Below, piece by piece: positions 1-6,977 of a stretch of 50,285 bases of DNA (position 1 is the first letter of the stretch; each line of letters starts with the position of its first letter). The stretch is from Candidatus Mediterraneibacter surreyensis (GTDB taxonomy: Bacteria; Bacillota; Clostridia; Lachnospirales; Lachnospiraceae). The position numbers and the translations under genes are program-made. Where the stretch lies: NCBI GenBank assembly GCA_019118885.1, contig DWYB01000088.1:1-50285 (forward strand). The letters run 5' to 3'. The notes under the pieces are model-generated. The model saw only the letters and a list, made by a program, of their open reading frames with translations. It made no database searches and was not told the origin of the DNA.

Positions 1-38
1 TCTTTAAACTGTTGATCGTATCTGCTACCCTTTGCCAT
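1..38 (-). CDS. N-terminal start of a gene cut by the window edge, possibly an IS3-type transposase OrfA
   Basis: An ATG at 38 (minus strand) follows a good ribosome binding site (GGAGGAAG, about 47-54) and opens the frame MAKGSRYDQQFK before the window ends. A basic start of the form 'MAKxxRYDxxFK' is common in helix-turn-helix transposase subunits of the IS3/IS66 type. Twelve residues are too few to be sure. It could equally be another small DNA-binding protein of the element. Confidence 0.4.
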   Translation of the reverse strand, partial: MAKGSRYDQQFK

Positions 39-117
39 GCCTATACTTCCTCCTTCTCATCATCTTTCCTATCATACATGATTTAGGTCTGCATGGCATC
101 TTTACTTTGTACTATTT

Positions 118-477
118 TTATACTACCACTATTCCCTCCATCCCGTCCATTAGGGCTTTCATGGTTTTAAGCACGATTTTCTGTTCTTTTGGTTTCAGCC
201 GCCGGATACGGGCAGCCGTTGTTTCCACCGGATCATTCTCTTTTTCCTTTGCCCTTCTCCCCAGCAGTTCATCAGCGTCCGTGTCCAGAACTTCCACCAG
301 CTTTGCGAAAATCTCTACGGACATCGCCGCCTGCCCTCCCTCGATCCGGCTCACTGTGTTGACACTGATACCGGCTTTCTCCGCAAAGGTTTCCTGGGAT
401 AAATGGCTGTCTTTCCTCTTCTGCCGGATACGTTCCCCCAACTGGATCAGCCTCTGCGATCCCGCACGGTTTCCCAA
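118..477 (-). CDS. XRE-family helix-turn-helix repressor of the mobile element
   Basis: The protein is about 119 residues. A classic HTH_XRE domain fills the N-terminal half (GERIRQKR, then LSQETFAEKAGISVNTVSRIE), followed by a charged C-terminal tail ending MDGMEGIVVV. An ATG at 495 exists, but the ribosome binding site AAGGAGGG lies downstream of it (about 484-491) and is correctly spaced from a TTG at 477, so I take TTG 477 as the start. It is probably an autorepressor controlling element functions: a 23-bp dyad sits just upstream of it at 508-530. It lies beyond the terminator of the replication operon, so it is a separate transcription unit. The partner genes it controls are not visible. 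Confidence 0.8.
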   Translation of the reverse strand: MGNRAGSQRLIQLGERIRQKRKDSHLSQETFAEKAGISVNTVSRIEGGQAAMSVEIFAKLVEVLDTDADELLGRRAKEKENDPVETTAARIRRLKPKEQKIVLKTMKALMDGMEGIVVV

Positions 478-507
478 CACAGTCCCTCCTTCCATGATGG
501 ATTTTTA

Positions 508-530
508 CTTTGTGACACCGTGTCGCAAAG
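508..530. promoter_or_regulatory. 23-bp dyad, likely operator of the XRE repressor
   Basis: The arms CTTTG-GACAC and GTGTC-CAAAG form a near-perfect inverted repeat around a central C, with one mismatched pair between the half-site elements. It sits 31 bp upstream of the proposed XRE start codon, the usual place for an autorepressor operator. Binding by this protein is inference. Confidence 0.5.
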
Positions 531-550
531 TACTCCTGCCATAAAGACAG

Positions 551-587
551 AAAAAAGCAGCCGGGTACATAGACTTAGCTGCTTTTG
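551..587 (-). terminator. Rho-independent terminator of the parA-parB-rep operon
   Basis: The stem is AAAAGCAGC / GCTGCTTTT with a 16-nt loop. Read on the minus strand it is followed by a run of T. It lies 32 bases downstream of the small membrane protein gene. The A-run on the other side means it could also work for plus-strand transcription. Confidence 0.75.
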
Positions 588-618
588 TAATCTGCTATTC
601 AATTCTTCTGTAAAATTT

Positions 619-954
619 TCATACTGTTTTCGTCTTTGCCATCCGGGATATCCCCAGGGCAGCCATTTTCACCAGATAAAAAACCGCCAGGAACAGCCGT
701 CCCGTCAGGATCACGCCTCCGATCACACCGCCAATCAGCAGGTTAAATACAAACACCCCCACTGTTCCGCCAATGTCAAAGCCTTTCGGGATAATCCACA
801 GGAACATCTTATGTACGCCAAAAGGAATCCCGACAAACATCCACAATTTCAAATAATCGCACTGTCCTTGTTCCACACAGAGGGGATAAAACAGCACTGA
901 CAGGAATACTGCCGCTCCTACCGGAACAATCACCTTTTTCACAAATTCATACAT
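619..954 (-). CDS. Small membrane protein of the mobile element (DUF6050-like)
   Basis: The protein is about 111 residues with three or four hydrophobic segments: VIVPVGAAVFLSVLFYPL, a central KMFLWIIP stretch, and a Gly/Val-rich VGVFVFNLLIGGVIGGVIL segment. I chose the ATG at 954 over the ATG at 978 because a GGAGGTGG ribosome binding site lies between them, inside the longer frame. It directly follows the replication initiator and is the last gene before the terminator. I recognise it as resembling the DUF6050 family that accompanies Clostridiales conjugative elements. Its function is unknown; a role in conjugation or in the envelope would be a guess. Confidence 0.65.
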   Translation of the reverse strand: MYEFVKKVIVPVGAAVFLSVLFYPLCVEQGQCDYLKLWMFVGIPFGVHKMFLWIIPKGFDIGGTVGVFVFNLLIGGVIGGVILTGRLFLAVFYLVKMAALGISRMAKTKTV

Positions 955-955
955 C

Positions 956-2047
956 TTAGCCACCTCCGTACAGATCATGATTCACTTCCGCCTGGTAGTA
1001 ATGGTTCATTGTCATGGACGAATTGTAAAGCGTCGCCAAAAGATATGCCTTGATATTCGCCACTTTGGACGTATTCCGGTGCAGGCTGAACAGTACATAC
1101 TCGATATGGGAATACGTCAGCTTTAAAAAACGGCTCTTAACTACTGACACCGGCTTGTCCGCCCCGCCGATCCGCACTACACGATTATCCGGCAGCATCA
1201 GGATCTCCACCATCAGCTCCACAAGTTCATCTACTTCCTCCCGCTCCCTTTTATCCAGGAAGCACTCATAATCAATGTTGTCCTGTATCAAAGCCCGGTA
1301 GGTTTCCATCTTCTCCATCACATCTTCTTCCACAGGATACACTTCATCCGCAGTCAGGGATTGATAAGATTGGATAGGATCAGTCTCACTAAAATCAGTC
1401 TTGTTAATATCAGTATTATTAGATTGTGATTTTGGAACTTCTTGAGTTTTGATTTTCACTATTCTTGAAGTATGATTTTCACCATTCTTGAATTGTGATT
1501 CTGGAAATTCTTGATTTGTGGTTTTCACCATTCCTGAATTGTGATTTTCACTATTCTTGAATTGTGATTCTGGAAATTCCTGAATTATGGTTTTCACATT
1601 CCTTGAATTGTGATTTTCACTATTCTGTGTATTTTCAGGGTTTTCCAGTGTTTTTTCTTCCTGTTCAGAAGAAATTTTTTCTTTTACCAGAAAGTTCTTC
1701 ACATAGATTACATTCGGTTTTCCCAGCCCCAGGCGTTTCTTTTCAATCAGTCCAATCCCCTGATTACTGTCCAGTTCTTTCATCAGCTTTACCGCTTTCT
1801 GTGTCCCGCAATTCAGAAGTTCTGCTATTTCTTCCACGGTAAAAATGATATACACCCGGTCTTCCTCGTCAAACCAGCGATTCTTAATGCTAAGGCTCAT
1901 ACGGTCTAACATCAGACCGTATAAAACCTTTGCCTCACAGGAGAGGGATTTAAAACATTCTGCTGTAAACAGCACTTTCGGGACACGGTAAAAGCTGTAC
2001 TGTTCCGCTTCCATCCCACGGAAATAATCAAACTGTATTTCCTGCAT
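956..2047 (-). CDS. Replication initiator, RepA_N domain with DUF6017 C-terminus
   Basis: The protein is 363 residues. The N-terminal ~120 residues (DYFRGMEAEQYSFYRVPKVLF, then SCEAKVLYGLMLDRM) match the RepA_N winged-helix replication initiators. A hydrophilic linker (about 130-215) contains three copies of a ~24-residue repeat. The C-terminal ~125 residues (from VMEKMETYRALIQDNIDYECF) match the DUF6017 tail found on such initiators. It overlaps the end of parB by 20 bp, and a GGAGAGGG ribosome binding site precedes ATG 2047. In ICEs such genes support autonomous replication of the excised circle. That this one initiates replication is inferred from family. Confidence 0.85.
   Translation of the reverse strand: MQEIQFDYFRGMEAEQYSFYRVPKVLFTAECFKSLSCEAKVLYGLMLDRMSLSIKNRWFDEEDRVYIIFTVEEIAELLNCGTQKAVKLMKELDSNQGIGLIEKKRLGLGKPNVIYVKNFLVKEKISSEQEEKTLENPENTQNSENHNSRNVKTIIQEFPESQFKNSENHNSGMVKTTNQEFPESQFKNGENHTSRIVKIKTQEVPKSQSNNTDINKTDFSETDPIQSYQSLTADEVYPVEEDVMEKMETYRALIQDNIDYECFLDKREREEVDELVELMVEILMLPDNRVVRIGGADKPVSVVKSRFLKLTYSHIEYVLFSLHRNTSKVANIKAYLLATLYNSSMTMNHYYQAEVNHDLYGGG
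1428..1632 (-). repeat. Tandem ~72-bp repeat inside the replication initiator gene
   Basis: About three in-frame copies encode units of the form SENHNSRxVKTTxQEFPESQFKN. The DNA shows the repeated GATTGTGATTTTCAC and GATTCTGGAAATTC words. Units diverge mainly at the third codon positions and at a few residues, so they are old enough to have drifted. The linker lies between the RepA_N and DUF6017 domains. In other systems such internal repeats can double as iteron-like binding sites or as flexible spacers; neither is shown here. Confidence 0.8.
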
Positions 2048-2927
2048 CTGTTTCCCTCTCCTTTCCTTGTTTCCACTGTTCCAGAAGCGAATAGATCACT
2101 TCCTCAATTTGCGCTTTCGTGTATGCCGGCGGGAAATAATTCCGGATTTTTTTCGGTGAAATCGTCACACTCTGTCCGCTGTTCTCTTTCTTTACCAGAA
2201 GCGCATAAACATTTTTCTCTGACAGAGTACCTTTCTTACTCATATCCTTGATCTGTTCCGCCTGGGCCGGGGATGGATAAATACTGATATTTGCCACCGC
2301 TTCCAACACCAGCTCCTGTTCTTCCACTTTCAGATAAGACAGCCGCTCCCCGGCTACCATTTTTATATTCCCCTCATCTACAAGCTCTAAAAGTCCATTA
2401 ATCAGGCTGGCAAGCCGGATATATCTCTGCACTGTCCGTCCGCTGTCCCCGGCTTTTTCTCCCACAGCATCTGCCGTGTGCTTGTCCCCTTTGCTTCCCT
2501 GATGTTTCAGCGCCTCATATTTCATCTTGTAGGCCCTGGCTTTCTCGCTGGGCAGAAGGTTTTCCCTCTGGATATTCGTATCCACCATCAGCACCGTGGC
2601 GGCATCATCATCCAGATCCCGGATAATCACAGGCATATCCGTTTTCCCTGCCAGCTCACTGGCCCGCCATCTCCGGTGTCCTGCCACTACCTCATATCCG
2701 TCTGCACAGGGACGCACAATCCCAGGCTGGATCACACCGTGCTGGAGGATGCTTTCCACAGTCTCCTGCATTTTTTCATCATCCAACACCTTAAACGGAT
2801 GGTTCTTAAACGGCTTGAGCTGGCTTAATGGAACCGTTGTATAAGTTCCTTCCACGCTGTTATCTTCCGCACTAAACAGATCCTCATAGGAAGTCAGCTT
2901 GATTTTCTCCGCACTCTTACTTTTCAT
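2028..2927 (-). CDS. parB: ParB/Spo0J-family partition protein
   Basis: The protein is 299 residues. The N-terminal ParB nuclease-like/CTPase domain is clear (VPLSQLKPFKNHPFKV, then GVIQPGIVRP and VAGHRRWRASELAG, which is the GxRRxxA CTP-binding motif). Next comes DTNIQRENLLPSEKARAY and a KorB-like HTH region (QRYIRLASL). ATG 2927 is preferred over the in-frame TTG at 2933 because of spacing from GGGGAGG. The gene overlaps the end of parA (2917). It should load on a centromere-like site and work with ParA in segregating or stabilising the excised element. Confidence 0.9.
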   Translation of the reverse strand: MKSKSAEKIKLTSYEDLFSAEDNSVEGTYTTVPLSQLKPFKNHPFKVLDDEKMQETVESILQHGVIQPGIVRPCADGYEVVAGHRRWRASELAGKTDMPVIIRDLDDDAATVLMVDTNIQRENLLPSEKARAYKMKYEALKHQGSKGDKHTADAVGEKAGDSGRTVQRYIRLASLINGLLELVDEGNIKMVAGERLSYLKVEEQELVLEAVANISIYPSPAQAEQIKDMSKKGTLSEKNVYALLVKKENSGQSVTISPKKIRNYFPPAYTKAQIEEVIYSLLEQWKQGKERETDAGNTV

Positions 2928-3702
2928 CTGCAAGCACCTCCCCGGTCAGGTGGCGATATCCCTCTGCCACAATTCCTTTCGGATCATGAAGATAAATACT
3001 CTTTCCCTCCGCTGTCGTCTCCGCCGCCCGCACAGACATAGGGATACAGTTTTCAAAGATATGAATGTTATTTCCGTAAACTTCCCGGATCTGTTCGGAA
3101 ATATCCCTTGCAAAATTTGTCCTGCGGTCAACCTTTGTCAGCAGAATCCCTAGAATGGACAGCCTGGGATTCAACCGTCTATGTACCTTTCCAATGGTCT
3201 TGATAAGCTGCTGTAACCCCTTTACAGGCAGGTAAGCCGCCTCTACCGGAATCAGAACGCTGTCCGCCGCTACCAGGGCATTGATCGTGATCATTCCTAA
3301 AGAGGGCATACAGTCGATCAGGATATAATCGTAGTCTCTTTTTACCCCGTCCAGATACAGGCGAAGCACCTGCTCTCGGCTCATGACATTTACAAGAGAA
3401 GTTTCCAGTCCGGCAAGCTCAATATTCGCAGGGATAAAGTCAATTCCCTCCTCATGGTGGATAATACCCTCTCCCGGTTCCACATCCTCGTCATTGATAA
3501 TCTTCTCCATGATATTGACTAAGGTTACGTCCAGTTCATCCGGCTCCTGAATGCCTAAACTCACTGCCATGCTGCCCTGTGCGTCTGCCTCCACCAGAAG
3601 CACCTTTTTCCCGGCTCTTGCCAGTCCAATTCCCAAATTCACACACGTTGTCGTCTTTCCTACGCCGCCTTTCTGATTAGCGATTGCGATTATCCTGCAC
3701 AT
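2917..3702 (-). CDS. parA: ParA-family partition ATPase
   Basis: The protein is 261 residues. The deviant Walker A motif KGGVGKTTT occurs at residues 11-19, a Walker A' aspartate is present in VEADAQGS, and the Walker B region is YILIDCMPSLG. The protein is the short Soj type with no N-terminal HTH. It is the ATPase partner of the adjacent ParB and pulls or positions the element DNA. The ATG at 3702 follows AAAGGTAGG. It lies 9 bp downstream of the DUF3970 gene in what looks like one operon. Confidence 0.92.
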   Translation of the reverse strand: MCRIIAIANQKGGVGKTTTCVNLGIGLARAGKKVLLVEADAQGSMAVSLGIQEPDELDVTLVNIMEKIINDEDVEPGEGIIHHEEGIDFIPANIELAGLETSLVNVMSREQVLRLYLDGVKRDYDYILIDCMPSLGMITINALVAADSVLIPVEAAYLPVKGLQQLIKTIGKVHRRLNPRLSILGILLTKVDRRTNFARDISEQIREVYGNNIHIFENCIPMSVRAAETTAEGKSIYLHDPKGIVAEGYRHLTGEVLADEK

Positions 3703-3711
3703 ATATATTAC

Positions 3712-3888
3712 CTACCTTTCTTCCTTTTCTGTTCGCTCAATCTCTGCATAAGAGCGAAAATATCGGTTTGTCCCTTTATTGGAAAATATCTCTGATGTCT
3801 GGAGAACCCGGATCTCCGGGTGTTTCTCCAGAAGCCGTTTAAACCAGCGAATGTCTCTCACTGTCCCCTGCAGCCTAATCTTCAGCAT
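3712..3888 (-). CDS. DUF3970-like small protein
   Basis: The 58-residue frame begins MLKIRLQGTVRDIRWFKRLL and contains FSNKGTNRYFRSYAEIE, a pattern I recognise from the DUF3970 family. That family is almost always found next to parA or replication genes on mobile elements. A longer open frame extends upstream to 4089 but overlaps DUF6075 out of frame; the true start is ATG 3888, preceded by GGGAGG and overlapping the upstream stop by 14 bp. Function unknown. Confidence 0.75.
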   Translation of the reverse strand: MLKIRLQGTVRDIRWFKRLLEKHPEIRVLQTSEIFSNKGTNRYFRSYAEIERTEKEER

Positions 3889-4348
3889 AAAACAAATCCT
3901 CCCAATCCACATAGAAACAGTAATCCGGATACCGGATTTTAATTGCTTCCCAAAAATATCTGGCATCTCCCGTGCAAAAGATGTCACTGACGGAATAAAG
4001 CCGTGTCTCAACAATCTGTTCCTCCGTATCGTCATATTCATCTGTCGTAGGTGTTCCATCTGTATAGAGATTAAATGCAATACGGACAATCTTTTCGCTC
4101 CCGCTGGTCTGCCATCCTTCCTGCAGACACTCCGGCTTTATAAATCCCGTCTCAAAGTCATAGATCCGGTTTACATTTCGTCTGGTATCTTCTGACAGTC
4201 CCAGGCAGTAAACCAGTGCTTTATGGTATGTGTCCTGATACCGACATTTTGGAAGATAGGTGTGATAAAACTTCTGATGTTCCTTGTTCTTAAAAGTAAT
4301 GTTTCTTTTCTTGCTCTTTTCTGCTCCTAACGCTGTGTTCTTTGCCAT
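3875..4348 (-). CDS. DUF6075-like protein, first gene of the element operon
   Basis: The protein is 157 residues with a basic N-terminus (MAKNTALGAEKSKKRNITF) followed by KNKEHQKFYHTYLPKCRYQDTYHKALVYCLGL, diagnostic in my reading of DUF6075. The C-terminus is acidic and aromatic. CAGGAGG precedes ATG 4348. It opens the operon that runs through DUF3970, parA, parB, rep and the membrane protein. No catalytic motif is evident. A regulatory or defensive role is possible but unsupported. Confidence 0.75.
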   Translation of the reverse strand: MAKNTALGAEKSKKRNITFKNKEHQKFYHTYLPKCRYQDTYHKALVYCLGLSEDTRRNVNRIYDFETGFIKPECLQEGWQTSGSEKIVRIAFNLYTDGTPTTDEYDDTEEQIVETRLYSVSDIFCTGDARYFWEAIKIRYPDYCFYVDWEDLFYAED

Positions 4349-4378
4349 TTGCTTTTCCTCCTGAATTTTAATTTTATA

Positions 4379-4414
4379 TAAAAAATAGGGACACTCTGCT
4401 GCAAGTATCCCTAT
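4379..4414 (-). terminator. Hairpin plus U-run in the leader of the element operon
   Basis: The stem ATAGGGA/TCCCTAT is followed on the minus strand by TTTTTTA. It lies only 30 bp upstream of the DUF6075 start codon, so it is either the terminator of an upstream unit in the circular element or an attenuator in the operon leader. Confidence 0.55.
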
Positions 4415-4417
4415 CTT

Positions 4418-4435
4418 CTATCAATCTATTGATAG
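4418..4435. promoter_or_regulatory. Perfect 18-bp palindrome upstream of the element operon
   Basis: The sequence is CTATCAAT-CT-ATTGATAG with 8-bp perfect arms. It lies between the attachment end and the DUF6075 gene, next to the attenuator-like hairpin. A repressor operator or a recombination-accessory (excisionase or arm-type) site are both plausible. Confidence 0.4.
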
Positions 4436-4449
4436 CTCTATATTCACTT

Positions 4450-4595
4450 TCATAATTCAGGATTTTTTGTGTTCCCCGTACCGAGGTCTAAGGCAACCAC
4501 AACGGTCACTTTGTTTACAAGCACCTTTTCCTTGTGATTTTCCTCTAATCTGTTGAAACTGAAAAAGTCAACAAAGTGCGTAAATTCAAGGATTT
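4450..4595 (-). other. Start-less open frame across the element/rlmD junction
   Basis: On the minus strand one frame stays open from inside the 3' end of rlmD (about 4664) to a TGA at 4450-4452. It reads ...EFTHFVDFFSFNRLEEN...VTVVVALDLGTGNTKNPEL. There is no ATG, GTG or TTG in frame downstream of the junction. Its composition looks protein-like, so it may be the C-terminal end of a gene that is intact only in the circular element or in another attachment configuration. Chance cannot be excluded for a frame this short. Confidence 0.25.
4507..4578. repeat. Inverted repeat near the element end
   Basis: CACTTTGTTT at 4507-4516 is mirrored by CAACAAAGTG at 4569-4578 (9 of 10 pairs), within the last ~90 bp before the rlmD stop codon. 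Position and spacing suit recombinase or excisionase binding at an attachment site. This is inference. Confidence 0.35.
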
Positions 4596-5990
4596 CTAGG
4601 TATGTTTCCTTTGTAGTCTTACCACAGTCTCCACATGCACTGTCATAGGAAACATATCAACCGCCCTTATTTTCTTCAGCTCATACCCATTCTCACACAG
4701 TATTTTAAGATCTCTTGCCAGTGTGGCCGGATCACAGCTCACATAGACGACTTTCTCCGGCTCCATCCTGACGATCGTATCCAACAGCGCCGCATCGCAG
4801 CCTTTGCGGGGCGGATCCACCACGATCACATCAGCCCTTGCCGTCTCTCCGTTATGCTCCTGAGCATAGCGTTCATAATAAGCCGGAAGCACTTCCTCTG
4901 CCTTCCCGACAAAAAACTCGGTGTTCCCGATGCCATTGATCTTCGCATTCGTTCTGGCGTCCTCAATTGCCTGTGGAACAATCTCCACACCGTATACTTT
5001 CTCTGCCTGTTCCGCAAGGAAAAGCGAGATCGTTCCGATCCCGCAGTAAAGATCCCATACAGTTTCGCTGCCGCCAAGGCCTGCATATTCCAGTGCCAGC
5101 GAGTACAGCGTCTCTGTCTGCACCGGGTTAACCTGGTAGAACGACAGCGGTGAAATCCGGTATTTAATATCTCCGATATAATCCGTAATATATCCCTGCC
5201 CCCAGAGCACATCGCAGGTGTTTCCCATGATCACATTATCCCGGCGCGTATTCTCACTTATTGTGATACTCGTCATCCCGGAAAGTTCCGTGAGCGCTCC
5301 GATCAGCCTTTCAGCATGAGGGATCTTTGTTCCGTTTATGACGAGGCATACCATGATCTCTTTCGTTGAAAATCCATATCGGATCAATACATGACGGATC
5401 AGGCCCTGTCCTGTCTTTTCATTATATGCCGGTACATTGTTCTCCTTCATGAATTCCAGGATGATCTCCAGGATTTCCCGATTCACCGGCACGCCAAGGG
5501 CACAGTCTGTGTTTGCAATGATATCATGAGTCCGGCCTGCGTAGAATCCGGCGATCGGGTTTCCCTCCTTATCCGTTCCAAAGGGGAACTGTGCTTTATT
5601 GCGGTATCCAAAAGGATGCTCCATGCCTGCAATGGGATCCATAACGCTGTCTATGAATTCCGGGGTGAACCCGCCAATCCGTTCCAGACTTCCACGAACC
5701 TTCTGTTCTTTAAATGTAAGCTGCCGGTCATAGGACATCTCCTGAATCTGGCAGCCGCCGCACCGGCGTGCAAATGCGCACCGGGGCTGCACACGGTATT
5801 CCGACGGCCCGACTACTTTCATCAGCCTCGCATATCCGTAATTTTTCTTTGCCTTTATAACCTTTACTTCCGCTATATCACCAATCACGGCATCTTTCAC
5901 AAAGAGCGTGTATCCGTCCGCTTTCCCGATACCGGCCCCGTCTGTTCCTATATCCGTGATCTCTATGACCGCAGTATCATTTTTCTGCAT
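4596..5990 (-). CDS. rlmD: 23S rRNA (uracil-1939-C5)-methyltransferase, TrmA/RlmD family
   Basis: The protein is 464 residues, full length for the family. An N-terminal TRAM/OB domain (1-60) is followed by the [4Fe-4S] cysteines C71, C77 and C80 (CAFARRCGGCQ), with a fourth cysteine in ANTDCALG. The SAM-binding core contains WDLYCGIGTISLFLA. The catalytic DPPRKGC and VSCDPATLARDL (nucleophile about C419) motifs are present. It methylates C5 of a uridine in 23S rRNA using SAM. Its start overlaps the end of yhaM by 14 bp. The final residues (HVETVVRLQRKHT) sit at the mobile element boundary, so the last codons may be supplied by the element. Confidence 0.92.
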   Translation of the reverse strand: MQKNDTAVIEITDIGTDGAGIGKADGYTLFVKDAVIGDIAEVKVIKAKKNYGYARLMKVVGPSEYRVQPRCAFARRCGGCQIQEMSYDRQLTFKEQKVRGSLERIGGFTPEFIDSVMDPIAGMEHPFGYRNKAQFPFGTDKEGNPIAGFYAGRTHDIIANTDCALGVPVNREILEIILEFMKENNVPAYNEKTGQGLIRHVLIRYGFSTKEIMVCLVINGTKIPHAERLIGALTELSGMTSITISENTRRDNVIMGNTCDVLWGQGYITDYIGDIKYRISPLSFYQVNPVQTETLYSLALEYAGLGGSETVWDLYCGIGTISLFLAEQAEKVYGVEIVPQAIEDARTNAKINGIGNTEFFVGKAEEVLPAYYERYAQEHNGETARADVIVVDPPRKGCDAALLDTIVRMEPEKVVYVSCDPATLARDLKILCENGYELKKIRAVDMFPMTVHVETVVRLQRKHT

Positions 5991-6933
5991 TTCTCTCCGA
6001 CGTTCTCCTCAGATTGGATTCAAATAACCTGTTATATCCCAGCCACTCTGTTCCCGTCTTCCCTTTGAAGATTTCTGTCAGCGTCTGCATCTTTGCGTCT
6101 GCATTATCTGCCAGATTGAGCGCCAGCGCCTCGGCCAGTGCCGGTTTCTTCGGCGAACCGTACTCAAGTTCCCCGTGATGGGCGATAATGCAGTGCTTCA
6201 GTTCATTTGCCAGACACTCCGGAAAATCCGGGATGGAGCGGATTGCCTCGTCCACCATCTCCACACCGATCACGATATGACCGATGAGCTGTCCTTCATC
6301 CGTATAGTCATTATCCGGGAAAGAAGATAATTCCCGGGTCTTTCCGATATCATGGCAGATTGCCGCCGTAAAAAGCAGATCCCGGTTCAGGATCGGATAT
6401 GCCCCGGAAAAATAATCGCACATATGAAGAACACTCAGCGTATGTTCCAGAAGTCCTCCCGAAAAACTGTGATGTACAGTCTTGGCCGCTGAATGTCCTT
6501 TGAATTTCCTGATAAAATCTTCGTCTTTTACGAAATAATACTCCAATATCTGTTTCAGCCACGGATTGGATACTTTCCCGATATATGACGTCAGACCGGC
6601 GTACATTTTCTCAACATTCTTGTCGGTGGTCGGCATATAATCAGCAGGATCATATTCTCCTTCTGCCGCCTTTCTGATCTGTTTGATATTGATCTGCAGA
6701 TTGCCGTTATAGCTGATCACATCGCCGTAGACCTCGATAAAATCTTTCTCGTCATATTCGGCTATCCCCTGAGAGTTTGGATCCCAGACTTTTCCGTCAA
6801 GTATTCCTGTCTTATCCTGAAGGAGCAGATTGTCATAAGGTTTTCCGTTCCTTGTCTCTGCAGAGCGTTTTCCTTTGCAGAGGTAAACGTTCCTTATTGT
6901 CTCACCTTCATGTAATCCGTTTATATATCTCAT
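5977..6933 (-). CDS. yhaM: 3'-5' exoribonuclease YhaM
   Basis: The protein is 318 residues. An N-terminal OB-fold nucleic-acid-binding domain (residues ~15-95; GKPYDNLLLQDKTG, KVWDP) is followed by an HD-domain phosphohydrolase (HHSFSGGLLEHTLSV, then AICHDIGKTRE). This order defines the Firmicutes YhaM/CBF1 RNases. It degrades single-stranded RNA 3' to 5' and takes part in turnover of decay intermediates. A GAGGAAGG ribosome binding site precedes ATG 6933. It is probably cotranscribed with the upstream HtrA-like gene (44 bp gap) and with rlmD (overlap). Confidence 0.9.
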   Translation of the reverse strand: MRYINGLHEGETIRNVYLCKGKRSAETRNGKPYDNLLLQDKTGILDGKVWDPNSQGIAEYDEKDFIEVYGDVISYNGNLQINIKQIRKAAEGEYDPADYMPTTDKNVEKMYAGLTSYIGKVSNPWLKQILEYYFVKDEDFIRKFKGHSAAKTVHHSFSGGLLEHTLSVLHMCDYFSGAYPILNRDLLFTAAICHDIGKTRELSSFPDNDYTDEGQLIGHIVIGVEMVDEAIRSIPDFPECLANELKHCIIAHHGELEYGSPKKPALAEALALNLADNADAKMQTLTEIFKGKTGTEWLGYNRLFESNLRRTSERNAEK

Positions 6934-6977
6934 ATCCTTCCTCTTTCTCTATATTTCATTTTTGTTTCACCCGAAGG

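Larger units (their letters stand above)
1..4600. mobile_element. End of an integrated mobile element (probable ICE) abutting rlmD
   Basis: The block from the window start to the 3' end of rlmD carries a plasmid-like replication/partition module (RepA_N-type initiator, ParB, ParA) with small accessory genes (DUF6075, DUF3970, DUF6050-like), an XRE repressor and an apparent transposase start. None of these belongs to a core chromosomal neighbourhood. From what is known of the families, this set is typical of Lachnospiraceae/Clostridium conjugative elements, and the 3' end of the rlmD/rumA gene is a recurrent integration site. The element runs off the left edge, so its recombinase, relaxase and other end are not visible. 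The boundary near 4595 is inferred from the end of rlmD; no direct repeat can be tested inside the window. Confidence 0.7.

Noticed and set aside
1428-1632. CRISPR or iteron array outside genes
   Set aside because: The repeats are contiguous, diverged and in frame within the replication initiator; an iteron function remains only a possibility.
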